Of a stretch of DNA of 9,701 nt, positions 1 to 6,414 are shown piece after piece. The position numbers and the translations under genes were made by a program. The stretch spans positions 1 to 9,701 of the forward strand of contig CAKPLX010000041.1 in NCBI GenBank assembly GCA_934167785.1. The letters are read 5' to 3'. The notes beneath the pieces are model-generated. The model saw only the letters and a list, made by a program, of their open reading frames with translations, was not told the DNA's origin and searched no databases. Position 1 is the stretch's first letter. Every line of letters begins with the position of its first letter. This stretch comes from an uncultured Bacilli bacterium. Lineage in GTDB: Bacteria > Bacillota_I > Bacilli_A > RF39 > UBA660.

Positions 1-189
1 GCAGAAAGAACAGAAAAATTAACTGAATTATCAAAAGAATATAATAATTTTACTATGTTAAATGATGGTAATGAGGGAGAAGTTAAGTTTATTATGATTA
101 TAGATGCAGTTAAAAAACAAGAAGAAAGTGAACAAGGTAAAGAGGATGCAGTTTTAAATACAAGTGTTGAAGTTAAAGAAAATAATTAA
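1..189 (+). CDS. 3' end of a probable membrane/exporter protein (partial)
   Basis: This is the last 62 codons of a gene that begins before the window; the frame is open from base 1 and stops at TAA 187-189. The residues LSKEYNNFTMLNDG followed by GEVKFIM resemble, from memory, the C-terminal cytoplasmic tail of clostridial YhgE/Pip or MMPL-type (RND superfamily) membrane proteins, where a similar pattern ends in VKFI. The final 25 residues are acidic, polar and low in complexity (EESEQGKEDA), as in a disordered tail. A terminator follows 17 bases after the stop, so this is the last gene of its transcript. The family call is tentative because no membrane segment lies inside the window; the coding call itself is well supported by codon choice and the terminator. 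Confidence 0.6.
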   Translation, partial: AERTEKLTELSKEYNNFTMLNDGNEGEVKFIMIIDAVKKQEESEQGKEDAVLNTSVEVKENN

Positions 190-206
190 GTAATTGATTA
201 ATAAAG

Positions 207-232
207 AAGTCTTACAAGAGTAGGGCTTTTTT
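207..232 (+). terminator. Rho-independent terminator after the partial gene
   Basis: AAGTCTTAC (207-215) pairs with GTAGGGCTT (220-228) across an AAGA loop, giving nine pairs with two G-U wobbles. A run of six T follows at once. It ends the transcript of the gene stopping at 189. Confidence 0.85.
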
Positions 233-252
233 ATTATTATATATATCAATCA

Positions 253-286
253 CAAAAGACATACCTTTAACTAGGTATGCCTTTTG
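253..286 (-). terminator. Terminator of the minus-strand BI-1-like gene
   Basis: CAAAAGACATACC (253-265) faces GGTATGCCTTTTG (274-286) across an 8-base loop. Twelve of 13 positions are Watson-Crick; the remaining one is A/C read on the plus strand but becomes a G-U pair read on the minus strand. This favours function for the minus-strand gene ending at 334. The T-rich segment lies within and just after the stem on that strand. Confidence 0.7.
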
Positions 287-333
287 CTTTGCAATTAATT
301 ATTTGCTAAATTCAGTATGATTCAGATTTCTAC

Positions 334-600
334 TTAGTCATTTTTACTTGACTTACTGCTTGAAGATAAAATTCTCAAAAACAGATTTACAATATCCAAG
401 TATAAATCTACAACGCTATCAACAGCGTTATCCAAAGTATGTGCCTTTGTTTGTGCTTCAGCCCAGTCGTAACCAATATAACCACAGAAAATCAAAGCTA
501 CAATAAAATCCCATAAGGATGGTGTTGCAAAACCTATGAACATAAAAATAAGTTCACATACAATAACTCCTGTTAAGCACACCAATAACACTTTTCCCAT
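334..600 (-). CDS. Small membrane protein resembling the C-terminal end of Bax inhibitor-1 (BI-1/YccA) proteins
   Basis: This is an 88-residue protein with two clear hydrophobic segments, residues about 3-24 and 27-45. They are followed by YDW, a polar stretch, then the amphipathic/hydrophobic helix around residues 58-78 (VDLYLDIVNLFLRIL), and a Ser/Lys-rich tail (SSSSKSSKND). BI-1/YccA family proteins characteristically finish with a helix of the form LYLDFINLFLxLLRxLG preceded by a YD motif, and this protein matches that end only. A full BI-1 protein has about 220 residues and seven helices, so this is either a distinct mini-protein or a descendant of a truncated one. The ATG at 600-598 is chosen because the frame has no better start upstream, but no convincing Shine-Dalgarno precedes it (CCTATCA). 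The gene is isolated on the minus strand with its own terminator at 253-286. Coding is likely; the family link is from memory and moderate. Confidence 0.65.
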   Translation of the reverse strand: MGKVLLVCLTGVIVCELIFMFIGFATPSLWDFIVALIFCGYIGYDWAEAQTKAHTLDNAVDSVVDLYLDIVNLFLRILSSSSKSSKND

Positions 601-644
601 TGATAGGAAAATGTTAGGAATTAAATCAAGAGTTGAAAATTTTT

Positions 645-684
645 AAAAAGAGATGCCAACATATTAACATCAGCATCTCTTTTT
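645..684. terminator. Symmetric 12-bp terminator-like hairpin
   Basis: AAAAAGAGATGC (645-656) and GCATCTCTTTTT (673-684) pair perfectly over 12 bases around a 16-base loop. Both strands leave the stem with a T-run, so it could stop transcription either way. No gene obviously ends here: the plus-strand gene already has a terminator at 207-232, and on the minus strand this hairpin lies upstream of the gene starting at 600. It may therefore act as a leader attenuator or as insulation. Confidence 0.6.
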
Positions 685-1013
685 AATTTTTGGTAGGCAG
701 AAAACACCATATACTAGGCATTATGATTTTTTAAAATTCCATTGTCTTTTTTTATCATTTTGATAAAATATATTTACAATGCTTTTAATAATTTTATTAA
801 TTTAAAACTGTCAAACTCCCGCTAATTACAAGTTACTACATAGACAGTAAAAATGGTAAATTACATTATAATACATTAAATAGTTAAAGGGGTACAACAA
901 TTTTATAAAAATTTATCGGTGGGGGAGGACAAAAACGCTAAAATTCTGTAATAAAAATTTTATAACTGAATATAATATTATTACAGAAGATTTTAATAAT
1001 TTATTAAAATCTA

Positions 1014-1042
1014 TTGACAAAATTATAGTTTAGTCGTATAAT
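1014..1042 (+). promoter_or_regulatory. Perfect consensus sigma-A promoter of tRNA-fMet
   Basis: TTGACA at 1014-1019, a 17-base spacer, and TATAAT at 1037-1042 match the vegetative consensus at all 12 positions. Transcription would start near 1049, only a few bases before the mature tRNA 5' end at 1057. This is the strongest promoter in the window, as expected for a stable RNA. Confidence 0.92.
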
Positions 1043-1056
1043 AACAATTGTTACAT

Positions 1057-1132
1057 CGCGGGGTGGAGCAGTTGGCAGCTCGTTGGGCTCATAACCCAAA
1101 GGTCGGTAGTTCGAGTCTACCCCCCGCAACCA
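1057..1132 (+). tRNA. Initiator tRNA-fMet (CAU)
   Basis: This 76-base gene includes an encoded CCA (1130-1132). The acceptor stem CGCGGGG (1057-1063) pairs with CCCCGCA (1122-1128) except for the first position, a C-A mismatch. That mismatch is the bacterial initiator signature that permits formylation. The anticodon stem ends in three consecutive G-C pairs (GGG 1085-1087 with CCC 1094-1096) flanking the loop CTCATAA with anticodon CAT at 1090-1092, the second initiator hallmark, needed for direct P-site binding. The T arm is GGTAG-TTCGAGT-CTACC with a perfect stem. Its promoter lies just upstream and a terminator 11 bases downstream, so it is a single-gene transcription unit. Identity as initiator rather than elongator is very secure. 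Confidence 0.97.
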
Positions 1133-1143
1133 AAGTATTTTTG

Positions 1144-1177
1144 GCATCTACTAACATAAATAGTAGGTGCTTTTTTT
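1144..1177 (+). terminator. Terminator of tRNA-fMet
   Basis: GCATCTACTA (1144-1153) pairs with TAGTAGGTGC (1161-1170) across a 7-base loop, with one G-U pair, followed by seven T. A closely similar element (GCATTTGCTA and AGGTGCTTTTTT) follows the tRNA relic near 6502-6533. Confidence 0.9.
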
Positions 1178-1197
1178 GTTGTATAATCCACAAAAGA

Positions 1198-1225
1198 AAA
1201 AGATGAACATTATTGTTCATCTTTT
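1198..1225 (-). terminator. Terminator of the minus-strand small membrane-protein gene
   Basis: AAAAGATGAACA (1198-1209) and TGTTCATCTTTT (1214-1225) form a perfect 12-bp stem with a 4-base loop. Read on the minus strand the stem is followed by TTCTTTTG, continuing the T-run of the stem. Its position, just beyond the end of the minus-strand frame at 1234, supports a real gene there. Confidence 0.75.
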
Positions 1226-1233
1226 CTCAAAAC

Positions 1234-1610
1234 TTACTTTTTTCCCTGTGTTCCTTTTTTGTTTTCCTTATCAGTCACATTTCAGGCTCTTTTGACAAAA
1301 TACATGCGTACTATAGATATAACTGAAAGTATTATAGGAATAATATCGCATAATATTATAGCTTTACCTGAAATTACTGCAAAAATAATTTTTCCAATAC
1401 TTGAAGCAAAGATTAATAAAATACATATAGTGCAAGATTTAAAAACCTGTATATCGCTGCATTTCTTTTCTTTATTTGCAATAGCAATTAATATTACATA
1501 TATCAAAGTAAATACAGAAAAAACTAACGGTAAATTAAAAAAATGTTATAAAAAAATTCTGCTATACCATATCCTCCTAGATGAAAAGTAAGCTTTGGTG
1601 AACTGCTCAT
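1234..1610 (-). pseudogene. Frameshifted small multi-pass membrane protein (unknown family)
   Basis: Reading starts at ATG 1610-1608 (MSSSPKLTFHLGGYGIAEFF) and leaves frame at a run of seven T on the coding strand (plus 1537-1543). One added T restores a continuous hydrophobic protein: FFNLPLVFSVF, then LIYVILIAIANKEKK, and two more membrane segments ending IVRMYFVKRA. The next codon is TGA (1284-1282); beyond it the same frame gives a basic tail ending KGTQGKK at TAA 1236-1234. With both lesions repaired the product would be about 125 residues with roughly three or four membrane helices. A good minus-strand promoter (TTGATT, 17 bases, TATTAT) and a 12-bp terminator bracket the unit, so it is a genuine gene rather than noise, although no clear Shine-Dalgarno precedes the ATG. 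I do not recognise the family. The 3' part (1282-1506) could still be translated from a TTG. A sequencing error in the T-run or poly-U slippage are alternatives to decay. Confidence 0.55.
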
Positions 1611-1651
1611 AAATTAGTGAGCTAAAAACAGGATTTTATTTTATTAAATAT

Positions 1652-1680
1652 ATAATACCGCATATTTACATAAAAATCAA
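1652..1680 (-). promoter_or_regulatory. Minus-strand sigma-A promoter for the small membrane-protein gene
   Basis: On the minus strand TTGATT (1680-1675), a spacer of exactly 17 bases, and TATTAT (1657-1652) lie about 40 bases upstream of the ATG at 1610. Both boxes are near consensus. This supports the minus-strand reading over the overlapping plus-strand frame 1259-1591. Confidence 0.6.
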
Positions 1681-1726
1681 ATAATTTAAATTTAATATTT
1701 TTTTAATGATAATATGAAAAAAAAGA

Positions 1727-1776
1727 TGGAAAAAAAAAGAAATTTATGATATATTAAATAAAAAACAAACATGGAG
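1727..1776 (+). promoter_or_regulatory. Probable promoter and ribosome binding site of the restriction-modification operon
   Basis: TGGAAA (1727-1732), a 17-base spacer, and TATATT (1750-1755) form a moderate sigma-A promoter, preceded by an A-rich tract that may help as an UP-like element. GGAG at 1773-1776 lies 7 bases before the methyltransferase ATG at 1784. There is no gene for a controller (C) protein and no obvious C-box palindrome. Confidence 0.45.
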
Positions 1777-1783
1777 TATACAA

Positions 1784-3628
1784 ATGAGATATTTAGGAAA
1801 TAAAGAAAAAATATTAAATGAAATAGAAGATGTTATAATAAAAAACAATTTAGAAGAAAATTGCAATAGATTTTGTGATGCATTTAGTGGTACGAGCACA
1901 GTAGGGGAATTTTTTAAAGACAAATTTCAAATAACAGCAAATGATAATCTATATTTATCATATGTTATAAGCAATGCAAAATTAAACACACCAGATGGAG
2001 AATACAAAAAATTAGGATTAGATCCATTTGAATATTTCAATAATACAGAAGAAGAACTAAAAGGGTTCATTTATAAAAATTATTCACCAGGTGGTTCAGC
2101 AGGGAGAATGTATTTTAGTGAAGAAAATGCAAAAAAAATAGATTTTATACGTTGGAAAATAGAAGAATGGAAAGAAGAACAAAAAATTAACGATTCAGAA
2201 TACTACTTTTTAATAGCATCATTATTAGAATCAGTATCAAAAGTAGCCAATATTGCTGGGGTATATGGAGCATATTTAAAAAAATGGGATCCGAGAGCAG
2301 TTAAAAAAATGAAATTTATACCAGTAGAAATAAAAAAAGAAAATGCTAGATTTCATAATCACATATATAATGAAAAAATAGAAAACTTTATAGAGCAAAT
2401 AGAAGGAGACATATTATATTTAGACCCACCATACACCAAAAATCAATACTCAGTACAATATCATTTATTAGAAACAATAGCAAAATACGATAATCCACCA
2501 ATAAAAGGAATAACAGGAGCAAGAGACACAAGCAATCAAACATCAGCATTTTCAAAAGCAGGAGAAGTACAAATTCAATTTGAAAGAATAATAGCTAAAG
2601 CTAAATTTAGATACATAATAGTAAGTTATAGCTCAGCAGGCATAATGAGTAAAGAATATATAGAAAGCGTGTTAAAAAGATATGGAATAGAAGAAACATA
2701 TCAATTTAAAAAATTTACATACAAAAAATATCTTAACCATAAAACAGAAAAAGAAGGAGAACATTTTGAATATATATTCTTCATAGAAAAAAAAGAACCA
2801 CAAAGAATAAATTACTATTCTCCACTTAACTATATGGGCGGAAAATCAGAAATGATGGACTTTATAAAAGACAATTCTCCACAAAATATTAACAGAGTCG
2901 TAGATTTATTCGGAGGAGGATTTAATGTAGGAATAAATTATAATGTGCCAGAAATCATTTACAATGACTGCAATTACAAAGTAAAAGAATTAATAAAAAT
3001 GTTTAAAGATACAGATACATTAGAAATATACAAATATCTAACAACAATGATAAAAAAACATAAATTAGAAAAAGGCGAAAAAGAACCATATATCAAATTA
3101 AGAGAAATATATAATAGACCAGAGCCACCTATAAGGGATCCTAAATTACTATATTTATTAATTTTATATGGATTTCAACAACAAATAAGATTTAATTCTA
3201 ATATGGAATTTAATAATCCAGTAGGACAATCTGGATTTAATGATAAAATATTTGAAAAATTAGTTTCATTTTCTAGAGAAATAAAAGAAAAAAACATAAT
3301 CTTTAAATCAGAAGATTTTGAAAATTTAGAAAACTATGTAGATGAAGAAACATTTTTCTATTGTGACCCACCATATTTAATTACATTAGGAAGTTATAAT
3401 GACGGAAAAAGAGGATTCAACGGATGGAGTAAAGATGACGAAAAAAGACTATTGAACTTCCTTACTAGAGTCCATAACAATGGTGGAAAATTTATGCTAT
3501 CAAATGTATTAGAACATAAAGAAAAAACAAATGAAATATTAAAAAATTGGATAGAAGAAAATCAATTTAGATTAATAGAATACAAAGGCAAAAGTAGAAG
3601 AAAAGAAATAATAGTAATAAATTATTAA
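1784..3628 (+). CDS. Fused two-domain N6-adenine DNA methyltransferase, M.FokI-like (type II modification subunit)
   Basis: This protein transfers methyl groups from S-adenosylmethionine to adenine N6 in DNA. Its 614 residues contain two complete D12-class (Dam-like, alpha-group) methyltransferases in tandem. The first has RYLGNK at 2-7 (motif X), DAFSGTSTVG at 32-41 (motif I, cofactor loop) and DPPY at 214-217 (catalytic motif IV). The second has LNYMGGK at 348-354, VVDLFGGGFNVG at 372-383 and DPPY at 528-531. M.FokI and LlaI-type enzymes share this double architecture: each half methylates one strand of an asymmetric site, so a type IIS-like target is likely, though its sequence cannot be read from here. 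All catalytic motifs are intact. The stop codon TAA overlaps the AAGGAG Shine-Dalgarno of the nuclease gene 9 bases downstream, indicating a tightly coupled operon. Codons are extremely A-rich (AAA, ATA, AGA). A pair of independent solitary methylases fused by chance is the less likely alternative. Confidence 0.93.
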   Translation: MRYLGNKEKILNEIEDVIIKNNLEENCNRFCDAFSGTSTVGEFFKDKFQITANDNLYLSYVISNAKLNTPDGEYKKLGLDPFEYFNNTEEELKGFIYKNYSPGGSAGRMYFSEENAKKIDFIRWKIEEWKEEQKINDSEYYFLIASLLESVSKVANIAGVYGAYLKKWDPRAVKKMKFIPVEIKKENARFHNHIYNEKIENFIEQIEGDILYLDPPYTKNQYSVQYHLLETIAKYDNPPIKGITGARDTSNQTSAFSKAGEVQIQFERIIAKAKFRYIIVSYSSAGIMSKEYIESVLKRYGIEETYQFKKFTYKKYLNHKTEKEGEHFEYIFFIEKKEPQRINYYSPLNYMGGKSEMMDFIKDNSPQNINRVVDLFGGGFNVGINYNVPEIIYNDCNYKVKELIKMFKDTDTLEIYKYLTTMIKKHKLEKGEKEPYIKLREIYNRPEPPIRDPKLLYLLILYGFQQQIRFNSNMEFNNPVGQSGFNDKIFEKLVSFSREIKEKNIIFKSEDFENLENYVDEETFFYCDPPYLITLGSYNDGKRGFNGWSKDDEKRLLNFLTRVHNNGGKFMLSNVLEHKEKTNEILKNWIEENQFRLIEYKGKSRRKEIIVINY

Positions 3629-3637
3629 GGAGAAAAT

Positions 3638-5038
3638 ATGTTAAAAATCATACTACCAAGCCAAAATGACTGGCTAAATAAATATTTTAATACAATAGAA
3701 GCATTTGAAAAAAATGATATATCAAAAATCAACAAAAAAGAATTAGAAAAAGTAATAAAAGCATCAGAAGGAAAAGTAAAAGAATATACAATAGAAATTG
3801 AACAAAGAAAATATGGGCAATATTTTATAATAGAAAATGACAAAGAAAAAAAGTGGATAACTATGAGTGCTGATTTCACACAAGAAGAAAAAAACGGTGG
3901 ATCAACAAATACATATTTTGTTCAATATGTTCCAATGGCTCTTAGAGCAATATATGAAGATAAAACAACCAAAGTAAAAAAAGCCGAAATATATTTGAAG
4001 GGAATAACTCACCCAAGAGCAACAACAGAAGCACAAATTTTAAATTATAGAATAGCCAAAACAATAGGAATAAAAATATTAAACATAAATGAACTAAAAA
4101 GAGAAAACAAAAGAGTGCCATTAAAAATAGAGAATAAGATAAAAACAGTGGAAGAGTGGCAAAATGAAAGATTTAAAATGCAAAATAGAAATACATCAAA
4201 TAAATCATCATATATACTTGAAGGAAAAGATGCTTATATTTTCTATGGAAAAACTTTTGGAGCAAATGGGAGAGAATCAATATTTATATTATATATGCTT
4301 TCAAAATTAGCGAAAAAAGAAAAGCGAAAAATATATTTATATGAAGTAACAGACAATGGTACAACAGCTCTCGAATCATCTATGAATGAAGATGACAGAA
4401 GATTCAAAAACATGCTTGAAAGCTTTGGAATAATTTATTATATAGACGCAGTAGACTATGTTGAAAACAAAAAGACAGGTAAAAATTTAAACGAGAAAGA
4501 CAAAGATGCAAGACATCAAGCTGAATTTATGAGAAATCTATTAATAAAATTCAATGCAGAAAGAGACGAAAATGGAGAAATAAAAAGAAACAAAAAAGGT
4601 AGTCCTATTATAGCAAATCCATTAAAAAAATGTTATTTATGTGAATGTACAATTCAAAAAGCAATTATCGCCTCACATATACAAAGAATTACGGATATAA
4701 ACAGATTAAAGATTCCATTTGAAGAAAAAAGAAAAAAGGCGGTTGATGCAGATAATGGTTTTTGGCTATGTGCAAACCATGACAAAATGTTTGAATATGG
4801 AATTATAGAATTTGATGAAACAACAGGCTTACTACAAATGGACGTAGAAAATTTAAATGAAGCACAGAAAGAATATATAAGACAAATAACTAAAAAAACC
4901 AATATTGACGAAAAACATTTTACAGAAAATTTACAACAATATTTACAAATTCATAATACAAGACTAAGAAAGCAAATATTAAATCATAATTATTCAGAAA
5001 TCCAACAACAAGAAAAATGTGATGAAGAAAATAACTGA
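3638..5038 (+). CDS. HNH endonuclease, probable cognate type II restriction enzyme
   Basis: This 466-residue protein most likely cuts DNA lacking the methylation made by the upstream enzyme. A zinc-binding HNH module (HNH_2-like) occupies residues about 332-392: CYLC (332-335), ASHI with H347 as the likely general base, DNG at 372-374, C378, and HDKMFEYG (381-388). The first and last Cys/His clusters fit a structural zinc site. The 330 residues before it are not recognisable to me. They include RATTEAQILNYRIAK around 127-141 and a segment FGANGRESIF near 207-216, and probably carry site recognition. The ATG is set by AAGGAG at 3627-3632, 5 bases away, which overlaps the methyltransferase stop. 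The gene ends in tandem stops TGA-TAA. Restriction function rests on gene order and the HNH fold, since HNH enzymes are established among type IIS restriction nucleases. A homing-type or repair HNH protein is less likely in this context. Confidence 0.85.
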   Translation: MLKIILPSQNDWLNKYFNTIEAFEKNDISKINKKELEKVIKASEGKVKEYTIEIEQRKYGQYFIIENDKEKKWITMSADFTQEEKNGGSTNTYFVQYVPMALRAIYEDKTTKVKKAEIYLKGITHPRATTEAQILNYRIAKTIGIKILNINELKRENKRVPLKIENKIKTVEEWQNERFKMQNRNTSNKSSYILEGKDAYIFYGKTFGANGRESIFILYMLSKLAKKEKRKIYLYEVTDNGTTALESSMNEDDRRFKNMLESFGIIYYIDAVDYVENKKTGKNLNEKDKDARHQAEFMRNLLIKFNAERDENGEIKRNKKGSPIIANPLKKCYLCECTIQKAIIASHIQRITDINRLKIPFEEKRKKAVDADNGFWLCANHDKMFEYGIIEFDETTGLLQMDVENLNEAQKEYIRQITKKTNIDEKHFTENLQQYLQIHNTRLRKQILNHNYSEIQQQEKCDEENN

Positions 5039-5046
5039 TAAAAAAG

Positions 5047-5052
5047 AAAGGA
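5047..5052 (+). promoter_or_regulatory. Shine-Dalgarno that decides the GIY-YIG start
   Basis: AAAGGA at 5047-5052 is one base from the ATG at 5054, which is too close to use, but 10 bases from the in-frame ATG at 5063. Translation should start at 5063. Confidence 0.65.
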
Positions 5053-5062
5053 AATGATTCCA

Positions 5063-5761
5063 ATGGCAAAAGGCATAATCTATTGTATGACAACCATTGT
5101 TCCAGGACTAGTAAAAATAGGAAAAACAGGAAAAGAAAACTTCAAAAGAAGAATGTATGATTTAGAACATAATGGTTATGTTCAAGTTGTAGGGCTAAAA
5201 AGAAGATTTGCAATTGAAGTAGAAGATTACGATGAAAAAGAAAATCTTATTCATGAATTATTTAGCAAAAGCAATATAGCAAATACAGAATTATTTGCTA
5301 TAGATGTAGAATTAGTAGTTCAATTATTATCTTCTTTAGAGGGAAAACAAATATATCCAGAGACTATAAGCAAAGAAGAAGTATTTATTACTGCTACAGA
5401 TGAAGCTCAACAAAACACATATAAAACAAAGAAAAATTTAATACCAAATGATTTATATTACATAACAGGAAAGAAAAAAGGAAAAGAAACAATAAAAGCA
5501 ACAATGAAAGTTGAAAATGGAAAATTTATTGTATTAAAAGGAAGTACTTGTGCTTCATGTAATAAAGATTGGATGCCTGAATCAAGAAGAACAGCAAATG
5601 TAGAAAATGGAGTATTGATGGAAAACGTTGAGTGTAATTCTCCTAGTACTGCTGGTTGGATTCCACTTGGACATGCTAATAATGGATGGCTAACATGGAA
5701 AACAAAAGATGGAAAATTTATCGATATTTTTAGAAAAAACGAAACAGAAGATGATGAATAA
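5063..5761 (+). CDS. GIY-YIG nuclease-fold protein with C-terminal DUF4357 domain
   Basis: The product has 232 residues from ATG 5063. The N-terminal half carries a GIY-YIG signature of the T5orf172-like type: GIIY at 4-7 and VKIGKTG at 17-23, followed by basic R29-R30 and a helix with conserved acidic residues (DEKENLIHELF, 57-67) where the catalytic glutamate is expected. The C-terminal third, about 150-225, matches from memory the DUF4357 pattern: VLKGSTCA, a later CNSPSTAGW (191-199), then NNGW and a final KFIDIFR. GIY-YIG nucleases act in homing, repair and restriction; DUF4357 is a small domain of unknown role often found near restriction-modification genes. The gene lies 24 bases after the HNH gene and before the shared terminator, so it is the third gene of the operon. 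It could be a second nuclease, a nicking or repair accessory, or an unrelated cargo gene. I infer a restriction-linked role from position only. An extra three residues (MIP) result if the ATG at 5054 is used. Confidence 0.85.
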   Translation: MAKGIIYCMTTIVPGLVKIGKTGKENFKRRMYDLEHNGYVQVVGLKRRFAIEVEDYDEKENLIHELFSKSNIANTELFAIDVELVVQLLSSLEGKQIYPETISKEEVFITATDEAQQNTYKTKKNLIPNDLYYITGKKKGKETIKATMKVENGKFIVLKGSTCASCNKDWMPESRRTANVENGVLMENVECNSPSTAGWIPLGHANNGWLTWKTKDGKFIDIFRKNETEDDE

Positions 5762-5780
5762 TTATATACATAGATAAAAT

Positions 5781-5831
5781 ACGAAGATATTATTAATACA
5801 AAAATAATAAAATCTTCGTTATTTTTATTTT
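5781..5831 (+). terminator. Terminator closing the restriction-modification operon
   Basis: ACGAAGAT (5781-5788) pairs with ATCTTCGT (5812-5819), and after one A-A mismatch TTATTA (5790-5795) pairs with TAATAA (5805-5810). The tail is TATTTTTATTTT. It separates the three-gene operon from the Nudix gene. Confidence 0.88.
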
Positions 5832-5864
5832 AATTAGATAAGTATTTTAAAATTTTACATGAAG

Positions 5865-5873
5865 TGGTATAAT
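5865..5873 (+). promoter_or_regulatory. Extended -10 promoter of the Nudix gene
   Basis: A perfect TATAAT at 5868-5873 is preceded by TG one base upstream (5865-5866), an extended -10 element. The -35 region is poor (TTTTAA at 5845-5850 with a 17-base spacer). It lies between the operon terminator and the Shine-Dalgarno AAAGGAG at 5885-5891. Confidence 0.75.
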
Positions 5874-5898
5874 AGCCAAAAAAGAAAGGAGAATTTAT

Positions 5899-6375
5899 AT
5901 GGATTTAACATTAGATGTTGAAGATTACAAACTAAATGTAAGAGCTGCAGGAATTATAATTCATAATGGGAAAATATTAGTTCATAGAAATGTAAACTCT
6001 GACCATTATGCACTAATAGGAGGAAGAGTTGAAATTGGAGAAGATTCGGCCAGTACTGTAAAAAGAGAAGTTGAAGAAGAAACTGGAAAAAGTGTAGAGA
6101 TAACTGGCTATATAGCAACCATAGAAAACTTCTTTGAAATGAAAGGTGCAAAGTATCATGAGATAATGTTTGTACATAGAGTTGAATTTGTTGATGATGA
6201 GGATAAAAAGATTGAATATACTTTGAAAAATGTTGAGGGTAAGGATTATTTACAATATGAATGGTTGGATTTAAAGGAGATTGATGGTTGTCCATTGTTA
6301 CCAAGAGCTGTTAAGGAGATTTTAAAAGAGGGGAAATTTCCGGTGCATAGGATAAATTATGAGTTGAGTTTGTAG
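5899..6375 (+). CDS. Nudix hydrolase
   Basis: This 158-residue protein hydrolyses a nucleoside diphosphate linked to another group, releasing a phosphate-containing product, with Mg2+ held by the Nudix box. The box runs from GRVEIGE through seven residues to REVEEETGK (residues about 42-65), matching G-x5-E-x7-R-E-U-x-E-E-x-G, with Lys where a hydrophobic residue usually ends the motif. The fold surrounds it: AAGIIIHNGKILVHR before it, and strands FVHRVEFV and YEWLDLKEI after it. The length is that of a single-domain enzyme. The substrate (ADP-ribose, oxidised nucleotide, cap-like or sugar nucleotide) cannot be told from sequence. The start is fixed by AAAGGAG 7 bases upstream. It has its own promoter and is not part of the restriction operon. 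Its 3' half is visibly richer in G and T than the A-rich genes upstream, consistent with host-type DNA resuming here. Confidence 0.92.
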   Translation: MDLTLDVEDYKLNVRAAGIIIHNGKILVHRNVNSDHYALIGGRVEIGEDSASTVKREVEEETGKSVEITGYIATIENFFEMKGAKYHEIMFVHRVEFVDDEDKKIEYTLKNVEGKDYLQYEWLDLKEIDGCPLLPRAVKEILKEGKFPVHRINYELSL

Positions 6376-6414
6376 GGGAAATGTATTGATGGAAACTAAG
6401 ATGTGTTGAGTTTG

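Larger units (their letters stand above)
601..1056. other. 456-base gene-free interval between the BI-1-like gene and tRNA-fMet
   Basis: I find no supportable protein gene here. The interval holds a strong symmetric hairpin (645-684), a 17-base palindrome TTTATCATTTTGATAAA (751-767), a G-rich patch around 918-928, an 11-base perfect inverted repeat (944-954 with 978-988), and the tRNA promoter (1014-1042). A possible minus-strand promoter for the gene at 600 reads TTGTAA (779-774), 17 bases, GATAAA (756-751). A 49-codon frame from 884 to 1033 is open but has no start codon and runs across the tRNA promoter. Confidence 0.6.

Noticed and set aside
884..1033. 49-codon open frame upstream of tRNA-fMet
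   Set aside because: It has no start codon or ribosome site and runs through the consensus tRNA promoter; probably chance.
1259..1591. 110-codon plus-strand frame
   Set aside because: It lies antisense to the minus-strand membrane gene, which has a promoter, terminator and a coherent hydrophobic pattern. The plus frame has no Shine-Dalgarno and an unconvincing protein.
5054..5062. ATG 5054 as start of the GIY-YIG gene
   Set aside because: The Shine-Dalgarno ends one base before it; ATG 5063 has proper spacing and begins at MAKGIIY, which fits the family's N-terminus.
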